From: JACDEA01 sp963742585
GTDB lineage: Bacteria > Actinomycetota > Acidimicrobiia > Acidimicrobiales > JACDEA01
Assembly (NCBI GenBank): GCA_963742585.1
Contig: CAVUMI010000006.1
Coordinates: 1-64,000, forward strand
Direction of reading: 5' to 3'
Length of the DNA: 64,000 nucleotides
Below the pieces are notes generated by a model, which was not told the DNA's origin, did not search any database, and saw nothing but the letters and a program-made list of their open reading frames with translations. Each line of letters begins with the position of its first letter. The stretch's first letter is position 1. Below are positions 41,114-49,545 of the stretch, piece after piece. Both the position numbers and the translations under genes were made by a program.

Positions 41114-41565
41114 GTACCAACTGGCCAACGGTCGAGCTCGATCCGATCACCCAGCTACGCGCGGTCCACGCGACGTTGCCGGGGACAGCGTTGGAAGAGC
41201 GGGTGATCAACGTCGGCCACGACGCGTTCTGGGCCCGGGTCGACGACATCGAGACGTTCGTGCCGACCATCGATCCGCTGGTGCGCCGTATGAAGGTGAC
41301 GGCTCGCGACGGTGAACACATCGAGTGCACGAGCGATCTGTTCCGGCTGGAGGGTGAACTGCGGCCGGGCTTCATGTGGATGCAGTCGCAACGCGGCGCA
41401 GGACGCCTGTTCGTGGTGGGCACGGCCGCAGTACCGCTCGACGAGGGTCATACGCGTATCGCGCACATGGAGGGCATGCGCTTTCCCGGTGCCCGGTTGC
41501 TCCGCCCGTGGTTCAAGCGCACCGTGCGCTGGGACCTCAACGGCATGGAACGGTTGGTGCGCTAG
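41110..41565 (+). CDS. SRPBCC-fold (START-like) protein
   Basis: A 151-residue protein beginning MSTNWPTVELDPITQLRAVH, with strands such as ERVINVGHDAFWARVDDIETFV, HIECTSDLFRLEGELRPGF and a final helix LLRPWFKRTVRWDLNGMERLV. These features suggest the SRPBCC ligand-binding fold. It is coupled to the ECF sigma gene by a four-base ATGA overlap. Such proteins bind hydrophobic small molecules and could act as a sensor or a partner for that sigma factor. It faces the ice-binding-like gene with a four-base overlap of stops. Confidence 0.65.
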   Translation: MSTNWPTVELDPITQLRAVHATLPGTALEERVINVGHDAFWARVDDIETFVPTIDPLVRRMKVTARDGEHIECTSDLFRLEGELRPGFMWMQSQRGAGRLFVVGTAAVPLDEGHTRIAHMEGMRFPGARLLRPWFKRTVRWDLNGMERLVR

Positions 41566-42647
41566 TCGGCGGTGCTGGGCTTGCGTCGGGCGACGAGCAC
41601 GATGCCGCTGCCCAGAACGACTGCGAGTCCACCCGCGAGCGCTTGGACACCTACCGGCGCACCGGTGCGGGTCAGCGATCGTGATGTGTCCTTGTAGACC
41701 GGCGTCGTCGCACCGGTCGTCGTGATGAGTGCGCGAGAGGTCGGCGTCATCGCCGCACGTGTGGTGGTGGTCACCGGTTGGGCCGCGGTCGTGATCGCGA
41801 CAGTGGTCGACGTCGGCGCCTCGGTCGTGGTTGTCGTCGTCGGCGCGCCGGTTGTCGTCGTCGTGGTCGTTGGCGCCTCGGTCGTGGTTGTCGTCGTTGG
41901 CGCCTCGGTGGTCGTCGTGGCCGCCGCGCACATGGGAACGGTTACAACGTTCGAGTCGAGCGTGGTGGCGCCATTCCGGGCGAGCAGACGACCTTCGATA
42001 GTTGCATTCGTGTTCGCCGTGATCGAGGTCAGCGCTAGCACGGTGCCGACGAAGGCCGAATCCACGCCGATCGTCGCCGAACTACCGACCTGCCAGAAGA
42101 CGTTGCAGGCCTGTGCGTTGTTGATGAGCATGACGACGCTGTCGACCTCGGCGACAACCGTCGACCCTGCCTGGAAGATGAACACTGCGTTCGGGTCGGT
42201 CAGGCCGTCGAGGGTCAGCGTCCCGGTGATACCGAGCGATGACGGCGACTTGTAGACGCCCGGCGTCAGCGTCGTTCCGCCCAGGTCGGTCGGCACGAGG
42301 TAGGTGGTTGTCGGCGCGCGTGAGGCGGCGTCGTTGTAAGCGATCGTCAAGTCGTCCTGCGCACCGCAAGCCACGGCGTCATTCGCATGGGTCGACCCGT
42401 TGACCACGCCGGGCGGAAAACCGGTGATGGCCGGCGTCGGGCACGTGCCCAGATCGCCGTTGATGACCGAAGAACCCGCGTCGGTGACGCCGGTTCCCGC
42501 CAGCACGCCAAAGCTGTCCGCGGTGCCCAGCCCAACGGGCAATTCGGCGGCGCTAGCCACGTTCGCGACGAGGAGCGCGCTTACGGCCGCCATGAGGACG
42601 ACGACGAGCGATTGCCGGCGTCGAGTGCCATTCAGTGAGATGTGCAT
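41562..42647 (-). CDS. DUF3494 ice-binding-like surface protein with Thr-rich stalk and sortase-like tail
   Basis: A 361-residue secreted protein. After a signal peptide (MHISLNGTRRRQSLVVVLMA), residues ~35-235 match the DUF3494 ice-binding/beta-solenoid family: FGVLAGTGVTDAGSSVINGDLG, LTPGVYKSPSSLGITGTLTLDG, NAVFIFQAGSTV and NVFWQVGSSATIG. A Thr/Pro/Glu-rich stalk (TTTTTTEAPTTTT pattern, ~240-290) leads to LTRTGAP, a membrane helix and a basic end (ARRKPSTAD), a sortase-like anchor. Members bind ice or act as adhesins on the surface; the solenoid itself does not prove ice binding. It diverges from the PaaX gene. Confidence 0.85.
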   Translation of the reverse strand: MHISLNGTRRRQSLVVVLMAAVSALLVANVASAAELPVGLGTADSFGVLAGTGVTDAGSSVINGDLGTCPTPAITGFPPGVVNGSTHANDAVACGAQDDLTIAYNDAASRAPTTTYLVPTDLGGTTLTPGVYKSPSSLGITGTLTLDGLTDPNAVFIFQAGSTVVAEVDSVVMLINNAQACNVFWQVGSSATIGVDSAFVGTVLALTSITANTNATIEGRLLARNGATTLDSNVVTVPMCAAATTTTEAPTTTTTTEAPTTTTTTTGAPTTTTTTEAPTSTTVAITTAAQPVTTTTRAAMTPTSRALITTTGATTPVYKDTSRSLTRTGAPVGVQALAGGLAVVLGSGIVLVARRKPSTAD

Positions 42648-42724
42648 GTCATGAAGTACTTCGACATCCCTCACCCGACCTGAAGCAAAAGTCGCAATTT
42701 ACTTCTGGAATTGATCTACAGCGA

Positions 42725-42759
42725 TTGACCAAGAGCGCTCGATCGTCGTACGGTACGGT
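42725..42759 (+). promoter_or_regulatory. Candidate promoter of the PaaX gene
   Basis: TTGACC at 42725-42730 and TACGGT at 42749-42754 are 18 bases apart, with the GTG start at 42761 only a few bases later, suggesting a leaderless or very short-leader transcript. A small dyad CGTAC-G-GTACG overlaps the -10. Read by eye only. Confidence 0.35.
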
Positions 42760-42760
42760 C

Positions 42761-43651
42761 GTGGCAGGAACGACCGTTCGCAAAGCGACGCTCGAGATCC
42801 CGACCCGGGTACTCGTTCTCGGGATGGCCCACGAGGACGGGACGATCCACGCCGGCGAGGTGTACCCCGTTGCCGAAGCGTGCGGGCAGAGCGCCGACCA
42901 GGTCCGGTCCTGTCTGCGCCGCCTCACCACCGAAGGGCTCTTCGAACGCGACGGCAACGGACGCGACGCCCTCTACCGGGCGACAGAAGCCGGCACCGCG
43001 GCGCTGGGCGCGTACCTCGAGCGCACGCGGCTCGCATATGTCCAAGATGCCGCCGGCCGGGGATGGGATCGCCACTGGCACCTGGTTGGCTTCGCCATCC
43101 CGGAGAACCAACGGGCAGGGCGGGACGCGCTGCGCGACCGGCTCCTTCTCTTCGGCGGCGCGGCGATACAGGGCGGCCTCTACGTCTCGCCCCATCCCTG
43201 GCACAAGGACGTGCGGGCGACGGCCGAGCAGCTCGGCGTTACGGAGTACGTGACGCTGGCGAGCACCGACGACCTCGAAGTCGGCGGCGAGCGCGATCCG
43301 CGGGAGCTGGCCCGGCGGCTGTGGCCGCTCGACGATCTGGCCAACCAGTACCAGCGCCTGGTCGATCACTTCGACTGGGTGGTCCCGGGCCTCACCGAGA
43401 TGAAGGACCGCAAGGAGCGCCTGCCCGACAGCGCGTTCCTACCGATGGCGCTCGCGATGGCTGTCGCCTTCGCCGACTGCTTCAACCGCGATCCGCTGCT
43501 CCCGCCCGAGCTGCTCCCACGACCCTGGCCCGGCCGCGCCGCGCGCGATCTCGTCGCCCGCAGCCGGCGCTTGGCCGTTGCACTACGCCAGTCCCCCGGC
43601 CGCCCCGCCCTGTTCCGCCTCTTCGACGAAGCCGTCGAGGCGCTCCCGTGA
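42761..43651 (+). CDS. PaaX-family transcriptional regulator
   Basis: The 296-residue protein matches PaaX-type regulators, which repress phenylacetate or related catabolic genes and respond to an aryl-CoA. The N-terminal winged-helix region is seen in TRVLVLGMAHEDGTIHAGEVYPVAEACGQSADQVRSCLRRLTTEGLF (quoted in parts: EACGQSADQVRSCLRRL). The central WDRHWHLVGFAIPENQRAGRDALRDRL and C-terminal PLLPPELLPRPWPG are characteristic. Start GTG 42761 is chosen because upstream sequence has no homology. It is followed ten bases later by an LLM oxidoreductase, the likely regulated gene or co-transcribed partner. Confidence 0.88.
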   Translation: MAGTTVRKATLEIPTRVLVLGMAHEDGTIHAGEVYPVAEACGQSADQVRSCLRRLTTEGLFERDGNGRDALYRATEAGTAALGAYLERTRLAYVQDAAGRGWDRHWHLVGFAIPENQRAGRDALRDRLLLFGGAAIQGGLYVSPHPWHKDVRATAEQLGVTEYVTLASTDDLEVGGERDPRELARRLWPLDDLANQYQRLVDHFDWVVPGLTEMKDRKERLPDSAFLPMALAMAVAFADCFNRDPLLPPELLPRPWPGRAARDLVARSRRLAVALRQSPGRPALFRLFDEAVEALP

Positions 43652-43661
43652 AGGAGAACGA

Positions 43662-44909
43662 ATGAAGTTCGGAATTTTCTACGAGCACCAGCTGCCCCGG
43701 CCATGGGGACCAGACGACGAGCACAAGCTGCTGAAGGACGCACTCGAGCAGGTCGAGATCGCCGACCGCATCGGTTTCGACTACGTGTGGGAGGTGGAGC
43801 ACCACTTCCTCGAGGAGTACAGCCACTCGAGCGCGCCCGAGGTATTCCTCGCCGCAGCAAGCCAACGCACGTCGCGGATCCGCATCGGGCACGGCATCGT
43901 GCAGCTGCCCCAGAACTTCAACCACACGGCTCGCGTCGCCGAGCGCATTGCCACTCTCGACCTCGTGTCCGACGGTCGCGTTGAGTTCGGTACGGGTGAG
44001 GCTTCGTCCGAAGCCGAGCTCGGTGGCTTCATGATCGACCGCGACGAGAAGCGCGATCAGTGGGCCGAGGGCCTCGACGCCGTCACCCGCATGTTCGTCG
44101 AGGAGCCGTTCGCCGGCTACGACGGCCGCTTCCTCGAGATGCCGCCGCGCAACGTCGTGCCCAAGCCCCTCCAGAAACCGCATCCCCCGCTATGGGTCGC
44201 GTGCAGCCGCCGTGAGACGATCCACCTGGCTGCCACCAAAGGCATCGGCGCGCTGTCGTTCAGCTTCATCGAGCCCTCCGAGGCCAAGGCCTGGGTCGAC
44301 GACTACTACGCCACGCTGGCATCGGAGGAATGCGTCCCCGGCGGGTTCGCAGTGAATCCGCAGGTGGCGTGCGTGCTTCCGATGATGTGTCACGAGGACG
44401 AGGAGACGGCCATCGAGCGGGGCCTCGACGGCGGCCACTTCTTTGGCTATTCGCTGGCGCACTTCTACGTGTTCGGCCAGCACAAGCCCGGCATCACCAA
44501 CGTGTGGGACGAGTTCCAGGAGCGGCGGCACCTGTTTGGCTTCGACCGCAACATCGCCGCGCAGACCGGCCAGCAGCTCGGCGCGCAGCTCATGGAGGAA
44601 GGGCTTGGCGCGCTGCGTGGCGCGATCGGCACGCCCGATCAGATTCGTGAGCTGGTGCGCGGCTACCAGGACGCGGGTGTCGACCAACTCATCTTCGTGA
44701 GTCAGTGTGGCAAGAACAAGCACGAGCACATTTGCGAGTCGCTCGAGTTGTTCGCCCGCGAGGTGATGCCTGAGTTCGCGGAGACCGCCGAGGCGCGTGA
44801 GAAGGAGAAGCTCGAGCGACTGGCTCCCGCGATCGAAGCGGCGCTGGCACGACGCGAGCCGGCGCGGCCCGCCCCGGATTACACCATCGCCGCGGTGATG
44901 AAGTCGTAG
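43662..44909 (+). CDS. LLM-class flavin-dependent oxidoreductase (luciferase-like)
   Basis: A 415-residue protein starting MKFGIFYEHQLPRPWGPDDE, preceded by AAGGAGA seven bases earlier. It has the TIM-barrel bacterial-luciferase fold: FDYVWEVEHHFLEEYSHS, RTSRIRIGHGIVQLPQNFNH, TLDLVSDGRVEFGTGEAS and a late GYQDAGVDQLIFVSQCG. Family members are FMN- or F420-dependent monooxygenases or reductases. In actinobacteria both cofactors are possible; I cannot tell which. The PaaX gene next to it suggests a role in aromatic or lipid catabolism, with the binding of an acyl-CoA. Confidence 0.88.
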   Translation: MKFGIFYEHQLPRPWGPDDEHKLLKDALEQVEIADRIGFDYVWEVEHHFLEEYSHSSAPEVFLAAASQRTSRIRIGHGIVQLPQNFNHTARVAERIATLDLVSDGRVEFGTGEASSEAELGGFMIDRDEKRDQWAEGLDAVTRMFVEEPFAGYDGRFLEMPPRNVVPKPLQKPHPPLWVACSRRETIHLAATKGIGALSFSFIEPSEAKAWVDDYYATLASEECVPGGFAVNPQVACVLPMMCHEDEETAIERGLDGGHFFGYSLAHFYVFGQHKPGITNVWDEFQERRHLFGFDRNIAAQTGQQLGAQLMEEGLGALRGAIGTPDQIRELVRGYQDAGVDQLIFVSQCGKNKHEHICESLELFAREVMPEFAETAEAREKEKLERLAPAIEAALARREPARPAPDYTIAAVMKS

Positions 44910-44912
44910 GCC

Positions 44913-45386
44913 ATGGCGAACAAGCAAGGGGAACGGCGGCCTTCCCGCGGGACGGACCGCGCGCTCGAGACCGCCGAGGACGCGGTCTATTCACTGGTCG
45001 GCATCCTGCTGTTCGCCGGCGCACTCATTCTGCTGGGCCACGCCGCGTATCGGGTGGCCACCGAGATCGGCGACAGCGTCACCAAGGCCATCCAGGACGG
45101 CCTCGACTCGCTCCTGCTCGTGTTCATCTTCGTGGAGCTACTCAGCGCGATCCGGGCCACCCTGCGCGAACGGAAGCTGATCGCCGAACCCTTCCTCATC
45201 GTCGGGATGATCGCGTCGATCAAGGAGATCGTGGTCGAAACGAGCCGCGCTAAGGAAGCGCTCGAACACAACCATGCCGAGTTCCGACTGGCCATGCTGG
45301 AGATCGCCATCCTCGGCGGCCTCCTGCTTGTTCTGGGTGTGACGACCTACCTCGTCCGGCTCAAGGAGCGCGAACCGGAAGAATGA
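44913..45386 (+). CDS. PsiE-family membrane protein
   Basis: A 157-residue product with four transmembrane segments: VYSLVGILLFAGALILLGH (~25-45), LLLVFIFVELLSAI (~67-82), FLIVGMIASIKEIVV (~95-112) and LAMLEIAILGGLLLVLGVTTYLV (~127-150). This fits the phosphate-starvation-inducible PsiE family; function unknown. It starts four bases after the LLM gene and ends in an ATGA overlap with the methyltransferase, so all three may be one transcript. Confidence 0.78.
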   Translation: MANKQGERRPSRGTDRALETAEDAVYSLVGILLFAGALILLGHAAYRVATEIGDSVTKAIQDGLDSLLLVFIFVELLSAIRATLRERKLIAEPFLIVGMIASIKEIVVETSRAKEALEHNHAEFRLAMLEIAILGGLLLVLGVTTYLVRLKEREPEE

Positions 45387-46111
45387 CGGCGCTCTACGAC
45401 GCGATCGGCCGTACGTACCGTGAGCACCGCCGGCCCGACACACGCATCGCGTCGTACATCGAGGAAGCGCTTGGAGGCGCCGAGACGGTGCTCAACGTGG
45501 GAGCAGGGACCGGCTCCTACGAGACGGCGGATCGGCGGGTGATCGCGGTCGACCCAGCATTGACAATGATCCGCCAGCGCGGTCCAGGACCGGTCGTGCA
45601 GGGAGCAGCCGAGGCGCTGCCCTTCCCCGATCGGTCCTTCGACGCGGTGACCGCCTTCATCACGATCCACCACTGGACCGATTGGCGCGCCGGTCTGCAA
45701 GAGATGCAACGCATCGCTCCGCGAGTCGTCCTCCTTGGATTCGACACCGCGGTCACCAATCAGTTCTGGCTCATCCAGGAATACTTCCCGTTCGTCCTCT
45801 CCTGGCCCGACCCCGTTCCCGTGGGCGACGTCACCGACGTTCTAGGCGGGGCATCGGTCGTGAGCATCCCGACGCCGCACGACTGCGTCGACGGGTTCTT
45901 CGCCGCGTACTGGCGGCGGCCCGAGGCCTACCTCGATGCCAGCGTGCGCGCGTGCATCTCCGGCTTGGCGCGGGCCGATCCGGCAGACCTCGAACCCGGT
46001 CTCACCCGCCTGGCCGCTGACATCGAGTCCGGCCACTGGCGCCGCCGCCACGCCGACCTGCTCGAACTCGACGAGCTCGACACCGGCATGCGCCTCGTCG
46101 TCGTGGGGTAA
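45383..46111 (+). CDS. Class I SAM-dependent methyltransferase
   Basis: A 242-residue protein with the SAM-binding glycine motif VLNVGAGTGSYE (~residues 32-43) and the acidic end of the next strand (VDPALTM), AEALPFPDRSFDAVTAFITIHHWTDWRAGLQEMQRI (motifs II/III quoted in part) and a C-terminal helical region. It belongs to the Methyltransf_11 type; small molecule, lipid or quinone substrates are all possible. It overlaps the PsiE gene by four bases. No residue distinguishes the substrate. Confidence 0.85.
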   Translation: MTALYDAIGRTYREHRRPDTRIASYIEEALGGAETVLNVGAGTGSYETADRRVIAVDPALTMIRQRGPGPVVQGAAEALPFPDRSFDAVTAFITIHHWTDWRAGLQEMQRIAPRVVLLGFDTAVTNQFWLIQEYFPFVLSWPDPVPVGDVTDVLGGASVVSIPTPHDCVDGFFAAYWRRPEAYLDASVRACISGLARADPADLEPGLTRLAADIESGHWRRRHADLLELDELDTGMRLVVVG

Positions 46112-46135
46112 CGGCCTCGACCTAAGGTTGCACCC

Positions 46136-46828
46136 ATGAACGCTCGACGCTGGGGGGGTGTGGCTGCCGCCGCGGTCCTACTCACACTTATCGCTCCTGT
46201 CATGCGCGCCGAAGCCGCCGGTCCGCTGATCCAGCCCGGCGAGTACTCCATCTCCGACGGGAGTGAGTGCACGCTGAACTTCATCTTCGACGGCGGCGGC
46301 GGCACGTTCGTCGGCACCGCAGCGCACTGCGTACCTCAAGGCCTCGGCGCGGACGTCGCGCTCTCAGACGGCACAGTGTTCGGTGACGTCGCCGCGATCG
46401 GCAACGCGGACTTCACCGACACCGACTGGGCGTTGATCCGCGTGCGGTCGCCCTATCTGAGCCGCGTCTTCGCCGGCGTCAAGGGCCACCCGATGTACCC
46501 GCGGGGCGTCACGACTTTCGGCGAGACCGCGACGCTGTCGCAGGTCCAGCAGTCGGGGTACGCGCTGGGCTTGCTGTCGACGGTCAACGTCGTTCGCGAA
46601 AAGCGAGTCTCGTTGCTCACCTACGACGACACCGAAATCTTCACGGTGCTCGGCTCGGCGATATTCGGCGACTCCGGCGGGCCACTCGTGTACAAGCCCA
46701 CGGGCAAGGCACTCGGCATCGTGAGCCGACTGTGCATCGGCACCTGCGAGATGGAAGGCGCAACGGTTCAAGGCATCCTTGCCAAGGCCGCCGGCCAGGG
46801 CCTCCACGTCGCGCTCCGCACCGTCTGA
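46136..46828 (+). CDS. Secreted trypsin-like serine protease
   Basis: A 230-residue S1-fold protease with a signal peptide (MNARRWGGVAAAAVLLTLIAPVMRAEA). The catalytic triad is H64 (GTAAHCV), D97 (DTDWALIRV) and S180 (FGDSGGPLV). Cys pairs (SECTL/AHC, SRLCIGTCE) suggest disulfides outside the cell. It resembles small actinobacterial secreted proteases with no pro-domain evident. It lies 24 bases after the methyltransferase and faces the desaturase gene across a perfect 21-bp hairpin. Confidence 0.88.
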   Translation: MNARRWGGVAAAAVLLTLIAPVMRAEAAGPLIQPGEYSISDGSECTLNFIFDGGGGTFVGTAAHCVPQGLGADVALSDGTVFGDVAAIGNADFTDTDWALIRVRSPYLSRVFAGVKGHPMYPRGVTTFGETATLSQVQQSGYALGLLSTVNVVREKRVSLLTYDDTEIFTVLGSAIFGDSGGPLVYKPTGKALGIVSRLCIGTCEMEGATVQGILAKAAGQGLHVALRTV

Positions 46829-46841
46829 CGATCGACAGCCG

Positions 46842-46888
46842 TTCTTGGCAACTTTGACGGCGCTATACGCCGTCAAAGTTGCCAAGAA
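46842..46888. terminator. Perfect 21-bp hairpin between convergent genes
   Basis: TTCTTGGCAACTTTGACGGC(G) at 46842-46862 and its exact reverse complement at 46868-46888 flank the loop CTATA. It sits between the protease gene (ends 46828) and the desaturase gene (ends 46892). It is a likely bidirectional terminator; no U-tract follows. Confidence 0.7.
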
Positions 46889-46891
46889 GCG

Positions 46892-47851
46892 TCAGGCGGA
46901 GGCGCGCTCGGCTTGGCGGGCTTGTTTGGCCAGGGCCTCGGCTTGGGCTGCGAGGTCGAGGAGGGGGACGACGAGCGCGTCGTCGCGGGCCGTTTTGGCG
47001 GCGCGGTTGATGTGCAGCCGGAACAGCCCGAGGTCGAGATGACCGCGGCGGACGCGCGCTGACATGCGGACGCTCTTCGGTGGCTTCCGCAGATCGTGCA
47101 CGACGCCGACGAGGCTCAGACCACGGAGGAGGTAGTACGACGCATCGACCTCCCACCAGAAGAAGCCCTGACGGGCCGAGGCCGGGTAGTGGTGATGGTT
47201 GTTGTGCCAGCCCTCGCCCATGGTAAGGAGCGCTACCGCCAGCGAGTTGCGACTCGTGTCGTCGGTGCCGTACCGACGCCGCCCAAACAGATGGGCAACC
47301 GAGTTGACCGCGAACGTCGCGTGCCACAGCGCGACGGTCGATGCGAAGAAGCCGATCACCACGCCCTGCCAGCCTGCGATCAGGTAGCACGCGATCGCCA
47401 GCGACCACGGACCGATCCAGTCGTGCTTGTCGAGGAACCGGAGTTCCGGATACTTGGCGAAGTCGGGGATCTTGTCGTACGCAATCGGCCCGTACTGGCC
47501 CGACAGGATCCAGCCGATGTGACTCCACCAGATGCCCCGCTGCGGTGAGTGGGGGTCGCGGTCGGTATCCGCGAAGCGGTGATGGTCGCGGTGATTGCCC
47601 GCCCACCACAGCGGACCCTTCTGCGCCGCGGTGAGACCGCCGAACGCGAACACCAGCTGCGGCACGCGCGCCATCCGGAATGTGCGGTGCGCGAAGTAGC
47701 GGTGGTAGCCCGCGGTGATGAAGAACATGCGGCCGAAGAACAGGACCACCGCCAGGACAACTGCAGTACGGGATACGCCGGTGACGAAAGCGAGCAGCGG
47801 GATGAACTGGCACGCGATGAACGGGGCCGAGCGACCTATTTTGCCAAGCAC
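46892..47851 (-). CDS. Fatty-acid (acyl-CoA delta-9-type) desaturase
   Basis: A 319-residue membrane enzyme with three histidine boxes of the di-iron desaturases: H50-x4-H55 (HRYFAHR), H87-x2-HH (HRDHHRFAD) and 216-221 (WHNNHHHYP). Hydrophobic segments occur at ~10-45 and ~145-180. It introduces a double bond into a fatty acyl-CoA in the membrane. Its start 47851 is 32 bases after the acyl-CoA synthetase stop, and both belong to the six-gene minus-strand run that begins with the MurG-like gene. The C-terminal tail is Ala/Arg-rich. Confidence 0.92.
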   Translation of the reverse strand: MLGKIGRSAPFIACQFIPLLAFVTGVSRTAVVLAVVLFFGRMFFITAGYHRYFAHRTFRMARVPQLVFAFGGLTAAQKGPLWWAGNHRDHHRFADTDRDPHSPQRGIWWSHIGWILSGQYGPIAYDKIPDFAKYPELRFLDKHDWIGPWSLAIACYLIAGWQGVVIGFFASTVALWHATFAVNSVAHLFGRRRYGTDDTSRNSLAVALLTMGEGWHNNHHHYPASARQGFFWWEVDASYYLLRGLSLVGVVHDLRKPPKSVRMSARVRRGHLDLGLFRLHINRAAKTARDDALVVPLLDLAAQAEALAKQARQAERASA

Positions 47852-47883
47852 GCTGAAATGCTACCTACCGACCAGTCGGTAGG

Positions 47884-49545
47884 CTAGTCAGCGCGTCCGC
47901 GCAACTCGCGCTTGAGAACCTTGCCCGTGGCGTTGCGGGGCAACTCGTCGATGAACTCGACGTCGCGGGGGATCTTGTACCGGGCCAGGTTGACTCGGAC
48001 GTACTCCTTGACCTCCTCTTCGCTCAACGACGCTCCGACCTCGAGCACCACGAAGGCCTTGAGACGCTGGCCGAACTTCTCGTCGTCCACGCCGATCACC
48101 GCGACGTCGTCAACGCCATCGTGGCCGGCCAGCAGGTCCTCGACCTCGGCCGGAAACACGTTCTCGCCGCCGGAGACGATCATCTCGTCGTCCCTGCCCT
48201 CGACGAACAGCAGACCGCGCTCGTCGAGATGACCGACGTCGCCGCTGGACATCAACCCGTTGATCGTCTTCTTACTGCCGCCGCCGGTGTACCCCTCGAA
48301 CAGCAACTCGTTCCCGACGAAAATCCGGCCCGTCTCCCCCATGGCGACCTCGTTGTCGTCAGCGTCGAAGATCTTGACCGTGGTGCCACGCGGAGGTGAG
48401 CCGGCGGTCCCGGGCGCCTCCCGTAGCTGTTGAGGTGACGCGATGCTCGCCACGGCGACCTCGGTGGAGCCGTAGAGGTTGTAGACGACGTCGCCAAATG
48501 CGTCCATGAACTCGGTGGCCAGCGGACCGGTGAGCGCGGAGCCGCTGACCGCCACCACTTCGAGCGCCGAGGTGTCGTAGCGGCGACGCGTCTCCGGTGG
48601 GACGTCCAACAAGCGCTGCATCATCACGGGCACCACGACGAGCACGCGCGGCTTGTGCTCGTCCATAGCACCGAGGGTGGCCTCGGGATCGAAGTAGCGC
48701 TGCAGGACGATGGTCGAACCCAGCGCCGCGCCCGCGAGGAAGTGCGAGAGACCCCACGAGTGGAAGAGCGGCGCGGCGATCAACGTCGTGTCGCCGGTGT
48801 GCAACGGAATGCGAGACAGCAGCGCCACCGCTCCTTGAATGCCGCCTTGGGTCCCGCGTGACGCGCCTTTGGGCGTGCCGGTGGTGCCAGAGGTGAGGAT
48901 GATCACCCGACTGGTGCGGCCGGGGCTGGGCGGCTCCTTGTCGTTGGACTGCTCGGCGATCAGGGCATCGATCGACGGCACATCGCCGGCCGCCACCTCG
49001 TTGTCGGCCCAGCCGAGATAGCGCGGCAAACCCGAGACACCTTCGAGCAGGTTGTCGAACTCCTGGTCGTAGATCAGCGCGGCGACGTCCTCGCGTTGGG
49101 AGACATCGGTCAGCTGCGGCGCGGCGAAGCCGGTGTTGAGGTAGACGAGGTCGGCGCCGAGCTTCGAGACGGCCACGCTGGCGTCGACGAAACCGCGGTG
49201 GTTGCGACACATGATCGCCACCTTGTCCCCCGCCTTCAGACCACGGGCCGCCAATGCGTTGGCCAACGCGTTGGTGCGACGGTGGACCTCGCCATACGTG
49301 AGCGCGCCCTTCTCATCGATGAGCGCGGTCGCGTCGGGGCTCGTCGACGCGGTCATGGCGTAGGCCCCGGCCGGACCAACGCCCCACTTTCTCGCCGCCA
49401 CCGCAATCGCCGGCGCCTCGAACAACCGGCCCGGTGTGAGGATGCCGGCGTCGGCCAACGTCTTGACCGTGTGGGCGACGTCGCTCACGCCGCTGATTAC
49501 ACCCTCGATCAGGCTGCGCGGATTAGGCAGCTTCAGCCCAGCCAC
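47884..49545 (-). CDS. Long-chain acyl-CoA synthetase
   Basis: A 553-residue adenylate-forming enzyme: ATP motif IILTSGTTGTPKGASRG, the NLYGSTEVAVAS segment, SSGDVGHLDERGLLFVEGRDDEMIVSGGENVFPAEVE and the C-terminal Lys context RNATGKVLKREL. It forms acyl-CoA from a fatty acid, ATP and CoA. It overlaps the haloalkane-dehalogenase-like gene by 13 bases upstream and is followed by the desaturase, so a lipid-modifying role for the whole unit is likely. The N-terminus (LPNPRSLIEG) is that of the actinobacterial FadD-like group. Confidence 0.92.
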   Translation of the reverse strand: MAGLKLPNPRSLIEGVISGVSDVAHTVKTLADAGILTPGRLFEAPAIAVAARKWGVGPAGAYAMTASTSPDATALIDEKGALTYGEVHRRTNALANALAARGLKAGDKVAIMCRNHRGFVDASVAVSKLGADLVYLNTGFAAPQLTDVSQREDVAALIYDQEFDNLLEGVSGLPRYLGWADNEVAAGDVPSIDALIAEQSNDKEPPSPGRTSRVIILTSGTTGTPKGASRGTQGGIQGAVALLSRIPLHTGDTTLIAAPLFHSWGLSHFLAGAALGSTIVLQRYFDPEATLGAMDEHKPRVLVVVPVMMQRLLDVPPETRRRYDTSALEVVAVSGSALTGPLATEFMDAFGDVVYNLYGSTEVAVASIASPQQLREAPGTAGSPPRGTTVKIFDADDNEVAMGETGRIFVGNELLFEGYTGGGSKKTINGLMSSGDVGHLDERGLLFVEGRDDEMIVSGGENVFPAEVEDLLAGHDGVDDVAVIGVDDEKFGQRLKAFVVLEVGASLSEEEVKEYVRVNLARYKIPRDVEFIDELPRNATGKVLKRELRGRAD

